Shown here: positions 29,391 through 36,879 of the stretch, in pieces
How positions within the stretch are numbered: the stretch's first letter is position 1
Layout of the letters: every line of letters starts with the position of its first letter
Assembly (NCBI RefSeq): GCF_001908375.1
Contig: NZ_CP017243.1
Coordinates: 62,001 to 126,000 of the forward strand
From: Rhizobium etli 8C-3
Lineage (GTDB): Bacteria > Pseudomonadota > Alphaproteobacteria > Rhizobiales > Rhizobiaceae
Direction: 5' to 3'
DNA: 64,000 nt
Notes under the pieces: model-generated
What the model was told of the DNA's origin: nothing
The model's input: the letters and a program-made list of their open reading frames with translations, nothing else
Database searches by the model: none
Translations under genes and position numbers: made by a program

Positions 29391-29549
29391 TCAGCCTGGG
29401 CCGATCTTCTTGATGGCGTTTGCGACGCCGTTGATCTTGGTGATTTCGGTTGCAACCTTCAGGCTCTGCTCGGTCGCTTCGTTCTGGGCCGACTTGAAGG
29501 CGGAAATCGCCGAGCCGATGCCCGCATCAAGTGTCGAAGTACTAGCCAT
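29391..29549 (-). CDS. Candidate T3SS needle subunit (NopA/SctF-like), 52 aa
   Basis: This 52-residue frame starts at the ATG at 29549 with AAGGAG eight bases before it, an excellent ribosome-binding site. The sequence opens MASTSTLDAGIGSAISAFK and ends GVANAIKKIGPG. It is entirely helical in composition, without cysteine, aromatic residues almost absent, and ends in a short polar tail, as in needle/pilus subunits (SctF, NopA). It heads the operon with sctD and rhcV, behind an AT-rich promoter region, and is followed by a hairpin that could enrich its mRNA. It is shorter than most needle proteins (70-85 residues). The assignment is inference from size, composition and position. Confidence 0.65.
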   Translation of the reverse strand: MASTSTLDAGIGSAISAFKSAQNEATEQSLKVATEITKINGVANAIKKIGPG

Positions 29550-29803
29550 GTCTTGAACTCCTTGCATGGTTTTGGCGGCCAGAGCCTTGCAGAATTCAAG
29601 ATCGAATTCAATAGCTTATGTTAAAAAGTTATTAATTCGCGATATGTACAACAAATGCGCGAAATGGATATCCGTCCTGTTCCCAGAGGACCGATGATCT
29701 GCAACAGTAGATCGGATAATTATTAATAGACTGGATTCCGTACTCACTGCCTGCCTTCGTTCATTAGTTGTCGGGCGATATCCGGATCGTGAGGTAAACT
29801 CAG
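29550..29803. promoter_or_regulatory. Divergent AT-rich promoter region of needle and rhcC1 operons
   Basis: This 254-bp spacer separates the leftward needle operon from the rightward rhcC1 operon. Its middle (about 29600-29730) is strongly A/T-rich, with TTAAAAAGTTATTAATTCGC and repeated TTATTAAT. It should hold both promoters. No known T3SS regulatory box was recognised. Confidence 0.55.
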
Positions 29804-30352
29804 ATGTTTGCGCGTTTTGTTTACATGGCCGCTATCGGACTGCTGGCCTCCTTTCCTCCATCGGCCGGCGCCAGCGAGCGGGAGGTGCGCCTGGATGTCG
29901 TCTCCCTGCCGCTTGGCGAAGTTGTCCAGACGCTGTCCTTCATGTCCGGCATCCCGGTCACGACAGTCGGGACGCTGAGCGGCAAGGTCGAGCACTGGTC
30001 CGTCCGGGAAAGCGGAGCCAAGGCCTTCGTCAAGCTTGGCGATGCCAGCAATCTCTTCGTCGCCTATGACGGCAGCCGCATCATCATCGCGCCGAAGCAG
30101 GAGGTCTCCACCGTCGTCCTCGATCGCGGCGGCCGCAGCTGGAAGACCGAGCAAAACGCCATTCGCGCGCTGTTCCCGCTGCTGCCGGACGATGCGCTGC
30201 GTGAAGATCCCGCCAGCGGATTGGTGCTGGTGCGCGGGCCCGCGGTCTTCACCAAGGCCGTCGAAGACGTGCTGAGCCGGCCGCAAGCCGACAGCATCAA
30301 GGTCATCAAGGGCGGCCAGTTGGAAGTCCTGACGACGAACAACGGTGCCTGA
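29804..30352 (+). CDS. rhcC1: T3SS secretin N-terminal subunit RhcC1
   Basis: Rhizobia split the outer-membrane secretin (SctC) into RhcC1 and RhcC2. This 182-residue protein has a signal peptide (AAIGLLASFPPSAGA) and the N0 and N1 periplasmic domains only: VVSLPLGEVVQTLSFMSGIP, VTTVGTLSGK, and RALFPLLPDDALREDPASG with VLVRGPAVFTKAVEDVLSR. It lacks the pore-forming region, which belongs to RhcC2; no rhcC2 gene was found in the window. The SctO-like gene follows after 9 bp. Confidence 0.9.
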   Translation: MFARFVYMAAIGLLASFPPSAGASEREVRLDVVSLPLGEVVQTLSFMSGIPVTTVGTLSGKVEHWSVRESGAKAFVKLGDASNLFVAYDGSRIIIAPKQEVSTVVLDRGGRSWKTEQNAIRALFPLLPDDALREDPASGLVLVRGPAVFTKAVEDVLSRPQADSIKVIKGGQLEVLTTNNGA

Positions 30353-30361
30353 GCGGCTGAT

Positions 30362-30775
30362 ATGAAGGCGCTGAAGTCTCTCAGGCAGTTGCTGGAGATC
30401 CGCAGCCTGCGGGCGGATAATCTTTCCCGCAGCCTCTCTGAGGCGCGGGCGGACGCCGAAAACGCGCGGGAGCGGGAAACGGAAGCCTCCGAAGCGCTCG
30501 ACATCGCGGCAAGCCTGGCCGCCGGCAATCCTGTCGTCGACGCATTGCGCAAGAGCGGCGCTATCTCCGCCGCCGAGCTTCAGGACGCGCTGATGCGACA
30601 ATCCGTATTGCGCAGCCATGAAGCCGTTGCCGGCCTATCGCTTGCGCAGCGCAAAGCCGACCGGCTGGCTGCGCAAGAGCGGGCAGAACACGTCGCCGCC
30701 GATTTTTCGCGGGCACAGAAGGCGGTATTGCGCACCGAATTTTCGCTTGAAGCAGCGGAGAAAATCGACCGGTAG
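30362..30775 (+). CDS. T3SS stalk protein SctO-like (Y4yJ/YscO type)
   Basis: This predicted 137-residue protein is almost entirely charged coiled coil (RSLRADNLSRSLSEARADAE; RERETEASEALDIAASLAAG; QRKADRLAAQERAEHVAADF), like FliJ/YscO stalks that couple the ATPase RhcN to RhcV. In other rhizobia the corresponding gene, y4yJ, sits between rhcN and rhcQ; here that position is empty and this gene follows rhcC1. Length (about 140-180 in the family) fits. Assignment is by shape and operon content. Confidence 0.75.
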   Translation: MKALKSLRQLLEIRSLRADNLSRSLSEARADAENARERETEASEALDIAASLAAGNPVVDALRKSGAISAAELQDALMRQSVLRSHEAVAGLSLAQRKADRLAAQERAEHVAADFSRAQKAVLRTEFSLEAAEKIDR

Positions 30776-30779
30776 GGAG

Positions 30780-31277
30780 CTAAGAACCAGCAGATGAACC
30801 AACCGGCTTCTGTTCTTCCATCTCTTCCTCGACAATCGAGCTGACGAGGGCAACGACCCGGCTGCGCACACGCGGAGAAAGGAGCAAAACGTCGTCTATC
30901 AGACGCCGTCCCTCCGCCGTGGAAATGTAGGCAATCTTCTCATCGATCTCTGTTATGATTTGCTGGCCCTGAGTGGTTTCGGGATCTGGAAGACCTTCGA
31001 AAAACCTCGAAACAGGGATCTTGAGGCAATTGGCAAGCTCGTAGAGCATCGAAGCGCTGACGCGGTTCTTACCGCTTTCATATTTTTGTACCTGCTGCAA
31101 ACTGACCCCGATGCCGGCGCCGAGATCCCCTAGGGATACATTCGACTGCATTCGGCGGATACGGATTTGCTGTCCGACATGCCGATCAACTGGATGCACC
31201 AACTCGCGCGCTACATTCGACTGTTCGGCTTGCGCAGGCCTCGAAGTCCGGACCTGTGCTGCTGCATAGCGCTTCAT
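30780..31277 (-). CDS. XRE-family transcriptional regulator
   Basis: This predicted 165-residue regulator has a helix-turn-helix of the XRE type: HVGQQIRIRRMQSNVSLGDL, AGIGVSLQQVQKYESGKNRV and SASMLYELANCLKIPVSRFF. This variant is common in rhizobia and often represses genes near it. The C-terminal part is helical and acidic. The ATG at 31277 was chosen; the frame stays open 89 codons further upstream, but that part has no protein-like pattern. It is convergent with the SctO gene, 4 bp apart, and may regulate the T3SS genes, although nothing in the sequence proves this. Confidence 0.85.
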   Translation of the reverse strand: MKRYAAAQVRTSRPAQAEQSNVARELVHPVDRHVGQQIRIRRMQSNVSLGDLGAGIGVSLQQVQKYESGKNRVSASMLYELANCLKIPVSRFFEGLPDPETTQGQQIITEIDEKIAYISTAEGRRLIDDVLLLSPRVRSRVVALVSSIVEEEMEEQKPVGSSAGS

Positions 31278-31565
31278 GGTGGACACCCCGATGGAGAGTT
31301 TCACGCGGTGCGCCCCCGCTGAAAACTCGCTAAACCCACTGATCGGGGAGTTGGAAACCGTACACGACGGTCCTGTGGCCTTTAGTTCCGAGGAACCTGG
31401 ACATACGCCACAGGCTCCTCGACCGAAGGTCAAGGAGTGTGATGCCGTTACGGCCGGCATCAACCACGTGTAGGGGTTTCCACACCCCAGGGCAGCGCGT
31501 ACTGCCCTATCGAAAAAGATAGCGGGAATCCGCCCGCTGCGCAACCGAATTCTTTACAAGATTCA

Positions 31566-32120
31566 ATGGCTTCCCTTTACGCTCGGACACTTGCCTCAAA
31601 AGCGAGAGGTCACGCTTCGGGCGGTAAAGTGGTCAGAAAACCAAAGGAGGTGCGATCAGCGGAACGCCCATTGCGAGGATTGTCTGCCCACTCTCCCGGA
31701 AGAGATGACGATGACACCTGGGAGAGCGCGGACGTCGTGGCGATCGAGGAGACGGACGATACCGTCACCGTACTTCTCTGGCATCTGAAATACTCGCAGG
31801 CAGTAATGGGGCGCCGGGCGGACGATCTTTACCTCGTTTGCGGTCAAGCACAGAAGGGGGTGAAGGGGACATGGAGCTTGAAGAACCTCATCAACCACCT
31901 GACCGTGAGAGAAACATCACATCTTAAGGGCCGGGCCCGTTTCATTCGAGGCAGCCTGAATGACTTGGCCACGCTTCGAAAGGCTGCCCAACGCAAGTTC
32001 ATCGAGTACCGGATCGGGATTGTACAGCCGGGTCTTAACGGTGAAAACATACCCGCAGAACATCTTGCGCTTCTGGGAGCGACTGCCACTTCATACTGTC
32101 TGTCACCGGGTGTCCCCTAA
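31566..32120 (+). CDS. Hypothetical protein, probable fragment of a larger nuclease/helicase-type protein
   Basis: This predicted 184-residue protein has the segments ADVVAIEETDDTVTVLLWHL, KYSQAVMGRRADDLYLVCGQ and YRIGIVQPGLNGENIPAEHL. The pattern recalls the C-terminal region of large restriction/helicase-associated proteins in proteobacteria, which end with a similar IVQPG motif. It may therefore be a truncated remnant. The start is uncertain: the N-terminal 45 residues look unrelated to the rest. No partner genes for such a system lie nearby. Confidence 0.4.
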   Translation: MASLYARTLASKARGHASGGKVVRKPKEVRSAERPLRGLSAHSPGRDDDDTWESADVVAIEETDDTVTVLLWHLKYSQAVMGRRADDLYLVCGQAQKGVKGTWSLKNLINHLTVRETSHLKGRARFIRGSLNDLATLRKAAQRKFIEYRIGIVQPGLNGENIPAEHLALLGATATSYCLSPGVP

Positions 32121-32402
32121 TGACTGTCGCGAACCGCACCGATCCAGCTTAGCTGCCGGCCACCGTCTCCAGCGGCGCTACTTTCCATGACGGCAGGGCC
32201 GCCGCGAACTGTCACGGCCTTCTTGGGGCTTTCGATATCGAAATTGACGTTGTAGCGGTTCCACTCTGTAACAGCGGCAGAGCCGCCGACAAAATCAGGG
32301 GTAGGAATGCTCGATGTCCTGCCGATTGTTGCGGCGGGTGCATAGCTGCAGTGCAACATAGACGCTGGCTTCATGGCGCTGGCCCGAGTATTGCTATTTT
32401 CA
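32121..32402. other. Spacer before the small RNA
   Basis: No gene is supported. A/T-rich bases just before 32403 (TTGCTATTTT) could serve as the -10 region of the small RNA. A weak minus-strand frame at 32117-32374 has no recognisable motif. Confidence 0.4.
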
Positions 32403-32562
32403 TCGAAGCGATGCTTCCTCCCGCAACGCTTCGAAGTTTAGACGGCCCACTCCTCCTCCCAAAGGGACGTCTGTGGGAACAGCGGCACTCCTCCTCCCAG
32501 GTCGCCGTTCGGTTCTTTTAGGAAAGCCTGCCGCACCTCCTCCCGCGGCAGGCTTTTCTATT
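32403..32562 (+). ncRNA. Alpha-r14/NfeR1-like small RNA with repeated anti-Shine-Dalgarno loops
   Basis: Four hairpins in a row each expose a CCTCCC-type loop complementary to ribosome-binding sites. The first has an 8-bp stem (TCGAAGCG at 32403-32410 with CGCTTCGA at 32427-32434) and loop TTCCTCCC. The second pairs AGACG at 32440-32444 with CGTCT at 32468-32472 around ACTCCTCCTCCC. The third has a weaker stem around CACTCCTCCTCCC at 32486-32498. The last is a terminator: a perfect 12-bp stem (32523-32534 with 32545-32556) around ACCTCCTCCC, then TTTCTATTT. The repeated unpaired CTCCTCCC is the hallmark of the alpha-r14 family (NfeR1 in Sinorhizobium), trans-acting RNAs that repress translation. 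The 5' end is inferred; the true start could be near 32437. Confidence 0.75.
32523..32560 (+). terminator. Rho-independent terminator of the small RNA
   Basis: A perfect 12-bp stem AAAGCCTGCCGC / GCGGCAGGCTTT with a ten-base loop is followed by a T-rich run. It is the best intrinsic terminator in the window. Confidence 0.85.
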
Positions 32563-32677
32563 TCGGGGCGATGGGCCGTCAGAGCCCGAGATCAAGTTGG
32601 GACTGGGGTCGTGCATTGCCGATCGGAGGTCGTCAGCGTTGAAAGCGTGACGCCGAGCAGCCGCACTGGCCGCTTGA

Positions 32678-33250
32678 ATGGATAGACAGTCGCCAATCGA
32701 CGGGGCATCGTTCGATGGTGTGCTCGAAGATCTTGGCTGGTTCGGCAAACGGTTCACGCCGGACATGCGCGCCGATGTGCTGCTGTTTCGAGCGGGAGAC
32801 CGGCGGCTGGTTGCCGTGGATCCCAAATGGATCCCGCTTCGGCTAACGTTGCGTTTTTATAAGATCGACAGGACGCGTTTGGCAAGCAACCAAGTTTTCC
32901 TATCTCCAGCGCCGGCTGCGGGCGAGGGCCCGGTCGCGTCTTTGAAGGCCATGATGTTCGGCTGCGTCAAGAGCGCGGCCATGGTCTATGACGATCAACC
33001 CATCGTCGACCATTTCCGGCGGATCGACGCCGAGAGGATCATGGGCGCGAAATTTCGCTCTGCGCAAGTAAGGCACGAACCGTCGAGACGGCAGTTCCTA
33101 ATGAGCTCATCGAAAGGTCATATCATGCTGAAATACAAGCTCTACGTACTCGTGGTAAAAGCCGACGGGAATCTCGCGATCCTCGCCGCGCTTGCCATGG
33201 TTCTTACCGCGATATGGCGCGGCGTTTTACCTATAGGAAGTTTCTACTAA
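32678..33250 (+). CDS. DUF4334-like protein, probably truncated
   Basis: This 190-residue frame contains GASFDGVLEDLGWFGKRF, VLLFRAGDRRLVAVDPKWIP and VYDDQPIVDHFRRIDAERIM. These match the pattern of GXWXG/DUF4334 proteins, whose function is unknown. The N-terminal GXWXG part is missing, and after residue 130 the sequence departs from the family and ends in an unrelated hydrophobic tail (AILAALAMVLTAIW). It looks like a family fragment fused to foreign DNA. It starts about 115 bp after the small-RNA terminator. Confidence 0.45.
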   Translation: MDRQSPIDGASFDGVLEDLGWFGKRFTPDMRADVLLFRAGDRRLVAVDPKWIPLRLTLRFYKIDRTRLASNQVFLSPAPAAGEGPVASLKAMMFGCVKSAAMVYDDQPIVDHFRRIDAERIMGAKFRSAQVRHEPSRRQFLMSSSKGHIMLKYKLYVLVVKADGNLAILAALAMVLTAIWRGVLPIGSFY

Positions 33251-33256
33251 AAGACT

Positions 33257-33286
33257 GGAGGTGCAGGATCATTCCTGCACCCTCCT
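33257..33286. terminator. Hairpin between DUF4334-like and HAD genes
   Basis: GGAGGTGCAGGA is followed by four bases and then TCCTGCACCCTCC, giving an 11-12-bp stem with one bulge. It lies between two convergent genes and could end both transcripts. A T run is absent. Confidence 0.5.
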
Positions 33287-33319
33287 CACATATCACCACG
33301 TTCGCAGTACGCGTGTCAC

Positions 33320-34069
33320 CTATCTCTCACGCGCAACAGCGGAAACGACAAGGTCTGTCATTTGAGAGTTACCCGGAGCGCCCCACCAGTCGCAGAGGGA
33401 CAGGTAGGAGAAGTCGCTCACACTGTCACCGTAGCCGATCACTGGGCGACCTGGATGCTCCGTCCGAAGCTTTTTGAGCAGAAATTGTGAGGCCACCCGT
33501 TTTGAGATCGCAGGCGGAACTAGCGCAAGGTTATTGCCGTTGTGGTGTCGAACCCAACCCCGTTTTTCTCGAATGATCGGCACAATCTCTTCAAGGCGTG
33601 AGCCGTCTCCGTCAATCTCTTTGAAGACAACATATGTCGCGAGATCAGCTTCCATCACCGACCAGCACCGGATGTGGACGCCAAGTTCCCTCGCCTTGGT
33701 CCTGCCCTCATCGAGGAGCTTATCGAAAAAGCCGGCAAGCGGCCGGAGCTCCCTTGCGACGACCTCATGCCATTCGGCGTCAGGCTTGCCGTCCTTTTTG
33801 AGGATGACGGCACCGTTCGATACGATTGAGTAGCTTTCAAACGCGATCGTAACGCGCGAAAGAGCCTCAGAGCCGCGCGCCGTAACCGGGATGGCCTCCG
33901 TGGAGACGAGCAGCCACTCGACAAAGGCAGCTTGAATCTTCGTCATATAGGAGTTGCTTCCATTAATGGATTTGGACGCCAATACCAGATCGGCTTCCGC
34001 AATCTCCGGTATCTTTTTCTTGGTTTGAAACAAGGTGTCGTCGAGGTCCACCAGAGCAATGGGCTTCAT
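33320..34069 (-). CDS. HAD-superfamily phosphatase (Ter-type metabolite cluster)
   Basis: This predicted 249-residue HAD hydrolase has motif I DLDDTLF at residues 8-14 and motif IV GYGDSVSDF near 212-220. A Cof/sucrose-phosphatase-like cap lies between them, with SNGAVI near the middle. It probably dephosphorylates a phosphorylated sugar or nucleoside-like intermediate. It is the last gene of a leftward cluster with two phosphoribosyltransferase-family genes; that association is known from the biosynthetic module of Ter (tellurite/stress) systems described by Anantharaman, Iyer and Aravind. No ter gene is adjacent. The substrate is inferred. Confidence 0.8.
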   Translation of the reverse strand: MKPIALVDLDDTLFQTKKKIPEIAEADLVLASKSINGSNSYMTKIQAAFVEWLLVSTEAIPVTARGSEALSRVTIAFESYSIVSNGAVILKKDGKPDAEWHEVVARELRPLAGFFDKLLDEGRTKARELGVHIRCWSVMEADLATYVVFKEIDGDGSRLEEIVPIIREKRGWVRHHNGNNLALVPPAISKRVASQFLLKKLRTEHPGRPVIGYGDSVSDFSYLSLCDWWGAPGNSQMTDLVVSAVARER

Positions 34070-34227
34070 ATGCGTACTCCAAAATGCGACTGGTTAAATA
34101 TTTGATCGATTGCCAGATGTGAGCTTTCGCGGATTCTCCATTGGCAATGAATTTTACGATACGGAATTTGTCACATCTCAGTTTCCTTGACCTGCGCGCC
34201 GAGCTCGTAAGTAGACATACGTGGAGA
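34070..34227. other. 158-bp spacer in the PRTase-HAD cluster
   Basis: No gene is seen. The spacer is longer than in tight operons and could hold a secondary promoter for the HAD gene. Confidence 0.4.
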
Positions 34228-35328
34228 TTAGGAGACGTGCCGGATCAGCGTGACGGCGCGGTAGGGGGCGATCTTTCTAGGGGAGACGACATACGGGACG
34301 CCTTTGTTGTCGATCAGGTACATGAGGGCCGCGAGTTCTGGATCGGTTGGCGACGAGACGTACACCTTTTCCGGCACACGTCGCAGGATGGCCCTGGTCG
34401 CCTCCGCAATGCCCGGCTTTACTCGGTTGATGTTCGTTACGGCGTCCTCCCCCATCACCCAGGCGACGGCAGCGGCGGCGGCATCGCGATGCGCCCGGCG
34501 GGTCTCGATACTCCAGACGCTCGGGATTTCGGTTGCAATCACAGTGGAGACATCATTCCACATACCATCCACGAATGATCGGGAAATATCGTGTTCCGCG
34601 AGATTATCCCACTGGACGCAGGCGTGGAAGTCACCGGGACCGACGAGGGCAGCGTTGAGGATCGAGCGGCTGATAAGCCCGGATACGGTGCATCCTAGCA
34701 TTCCGGAGGGAATAAGCCAGTCGTCGCCCGATGCGGCGAGCCATGCGCAGCCGCAGGGGTCGGCCAATACAACTAGCCGCGCAGGCCGGTCTGAGTAGTC
34801 CTTGAAGCTCTTTTCGAGTTGGTTCGCAATTGCTCCTTTGCCCGTCCAGCTATCTACGAAGACGATGCTCTCGACAGGACGCCTGGCAAGAATGTGGCGC
34901 ATAGCCTCGTCGTCAACGCCCTTGTCGCGAATGATCGACAACCCGTAGTGTCCGACGTCCCGGCCGAGTAAGGCGATGGCCCTCTTGAGAAGGATGCCGA
35001 AGGGCACGCCGGCGCGGACCAAACTGACAAGGGTAATAGGACCCTCGACCGACTGCACGATCGCGAGGGCGAGGCGTGCCGTCTCGGCGCCCATGCGCGG
35101 GCCACCAGTGGCCATGGCCTTAGCAAACAGCTCCATGTATTCGCGGGTCGGGGCCATCTCGGCGGAAATCATTTCCGAGTAATGCCGCCGCCCGGATTGG
35201 ATGGCCTCTTCCCTCGTGGCCGTGTCAGTAGGCTGAATATCCACTCTCTTGAGAAGGAGCGTCACGTCGTATTCGGCGTAGGAGCCTAGTGTGGCAGGGG
35301 AGGCGATGCTGTCATAGGTATCCCCCAT
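34228..35328 (-). CDS. StiP-family PRTase-like protein with C-terminal PELOTA-like domain
   Basis: This predicted 366-residue protein matches the StiP/PRTase_1 family, annotated both as phosphoribosyltransferase and as cysteine protease. The PRPP-loop-like motif IVFVDSWTGKGAI lies at 155-167, after LVSLVRAGVPFGILLKRAI (100-118). The C-terminal 50 residues (DPELAALMYLIDNKGVPYVV) resemble the PELOTA RNA-binding domain often fused to it. In Ter-associated clusters this protein cooperates with PRTase_2-TRSP, HAD and ATP-grasp enzymes to make a nucleoside-like compound. Neighbours here are the PRTase-TRSP gene (114 bp upstream) and the HAD gene. The biochemical reaction is not established. Confidence 0.75.
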   Translation of the reverse strand: MGDTYDSIASPATLGSYAEYDVTLLLKRVDIQPTDTATREEAIQSGRRHYSEMISAEMAPTREYMELFAKAMATGGPRMGAETARLALAIVQSVEGPITLVSLVRAGVPFGILLKRAIALLGRDVGHYGLSIIRDKGVDDEAMRHILARRPVESIVFVDSWTGKGAIANQLEKSFKDYSDRPARLVVLADPCGCAWLAASGDDWLIPSGMLGCTVSGLISRSILNAALVGPGDFHACVQWDNLAEHDISRSFVDGMWNDVSTVIATEIPSVWSIETRRAHRDAAAAAVAWVMGEDAVTNINRVKPGIAEATRAILRRVPEKVYVSSPTDPELAALMYLIDNKGVPYVVSPRKIAPYRAVTLIRHVS

Positions 35329-35442
35329 GGGAGTGATGTCCTTAGATAACGCGACAGCAGTGTTGTGTCGCCGTGGACTGGCGGAAATGTCCGATCGAGT
35401 GAGCCGATTTCGAAGCGGCAGACCGCATGGCCTAAGGCGGCT

Positions 35443-36576
35443 TCATTCACCTTCTACGTCTGAAAGGACAATGGGATCGCCCAGTGCGGACATCAGGCTG
35501 GCACAGACATTTTCCGGGCCTGTCTCCGAGCAGAGTATAATTTTCGAGTACAGCGCTGGATCGACGTTGTAGAGGTAATGTGGAACTGTTCCGCCGTAGT
35601 TGTCGGAGAACGAAAGTACTGAACCGATCGCGTGGCCTTTCGACAGGGGAGAACGCGTCACGGATGAATAGAAAACCTCAGCGCCCTCCTTTTCCAAGCG
35701 CTCCGCAAGCAGGAAGGGCTGCCACACGTGTTCGCCCGTTCCGAGTACGAGGGTAATCCCGTCATCGGCAGCGTTTGCATTGAGACCCTGCAAGTGATCG
35801 ACGACGCCGAGACGCGCCCAGTCTCGAGCGACGTCGGGACAGACCTCGGGCCGCTTAGGACGGTCACAGGAAGGGACCTGCGGAGTAGCTGCCGTGAAAT
35901 CCCCACGCGGAGTCCAACTGTACCGTCCGGAAACGATAGTAGCCTCACTGACTGTTCCCGTGATCTCCGCGCGGGCAGCGCCTTCTGACCAGTCGGTAAG
36001 CGTAAGTAGGACTGTGTGCTTCAGCTTCAAACGAATTTTTGCGGGAAGGGCAGCGAAGATGTTGGCAAATGTCTTACCTGTCGAAGCCTCATCGTCAACG
36101 AGTACCAAGCCGGTCGCACCATGAACCAAGTCGCGGAGCCTTGCCTCGCATGGTTCGTGCAGGAGGTGCCGCGGGGCATGGCTATGCTCTTCCTCAAATT
36201 CGCACAGCAGCGGCAGTTTAAGATCATGGCGAGTGGAGCAGATATATATTGCATCGCCGCGACCAGTGAGTTCGCGGAACCGCCGATGGACACCCGCACC
36301 AAGGCCAATGCCCGCTTCGGCTATTCCGATGAACAAAACCGGACCAGGAATATCGGCAGGAATCTGACGTGCAAGGAGGTCGAATGCATTTCCCATGACC
36401 GAAGGGCGGATCGGCAGGAATCGACCAAGAACCTTGGAAACAAACAGAAACGAGCGGTTCGGGTTGATTCGCTGCCCGAAGCCGAACATCTCGATGGGGG
36501 GTACAAGGCTTCGATCCACGTGAACCGAGATAGTGCCGTCGGCGAGTTGCGCAGAGTATGTTGAAGGATTCACCAT
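35443..36576 (-). CDS. Phosphoribosyltransferase with TRSP domain (PRTase_2-TRSP)
   Basis: This predicted 377-residue protein carries a canonical PRPP-binding motif LVLVDDEASTGKT at 157-169, preceded by a PRTase core (GPVLFIGIAEAGIGLGAGVH). The C-terminal part (about 270-360: LGTGEHVWQPFLLAERLEKE, SSVTRSPLSKGHAIGSVLSF) fits the TRSP domain found C-terminal to PRTase_2 in Ter-linked operons. It would attach phosphoribose to an unknown base-like molecule. It is the first intact gene of the leftward cluster. A decayed coding segment ends 25 bp upstream of its ATG, suggesting the operon was once longer. Confidence 0.78.
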   Translation of the reverse strand: MVNPSTYSAQLADGTISVHVDRSLVPPIEMFGFGQRINPNRSFLFVSKVLGRFLPIRPSVMGNAFDLLARQIPADIPGPVLFIGIAEAGIGLGAGVHRRFRELTGRGDAIYICSTRHDLKLPLLCEFEEEHSHAPRHLLHEPCEARLRDLVHGATGLVLVDDEASTGKTFANIFAALPAKIRLKLKHTVLLTLTDWSEGAARAEITGTVSEATIVSGRYSWTPRGDFTAATPQVPSCDRPKRPEVCPDVARDWARLGVVDHLQGLNANAADDGITLVLGTGEHVWQPFLLAERLEKEGAEVFYSSVTRSPLSKGHAIGSVLSFSDNYGGTVPHYLYNVDPALYSKIILCSETGPENVCASLMSALGDPIVLSDVEGE

Positions 36577-36601
36577 TGCCAGCTTTCGAAAGTACGGACG
36601 T

Positions 36602-36870
36602 TTACCGTGGAAAAAATCCGTGCCATATGTTTCCGTGACGCCGCACGCTCATTGGCGTCTCGTTGACGAGCAGGGTAGCACTTACCTCTCGAGGCTCAGA
36701 GTGCATCCGCGCCACGATATCGCAGGAGAATTCGCCGGCCCTTGGCGCGAAGGCCAGCACGGCGCGAGCGCCTCCCTGGTTTCAGCTTCGTTGGGGCTAA
36801 ATCCCGATCTGAGGCCTTCCTGCCCCGTCGATGCGGCTCGTGACCCATCTCCGACAAAGCGACTGGGGCG
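36602..36870 (-). pseudogene. Possible decayed gene upstream of the PRTase-TRSP gene
   Basis: On the minus strand, two frames joined near 36770 read like one protein. FSPNEAETREALA passes into VLAFAPRAGEFSCDIVARM and EVSATLLVNETPMSVRRHGN, ending WHGFFPR with TAA at 36602. The stop is 25 bp before the PRTase-TRSP ATG, an operon-like spacing. In complete Ter-type metabolite clusters an ATP-grasp or aldolase-like gene stands nearby, so this may be its remnant. I do not recognise the family with confidence. Confidence 0.3.
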
Positions 36871-36879
36871 ATAGAAATA

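Noticed and set aside
36533..36874. Rightward 113-codon frame over the start of the PRTase-TRSP gene
   Set aside because: It overlaps the PRTase start antisense, and its translation has no protein-like pattern.
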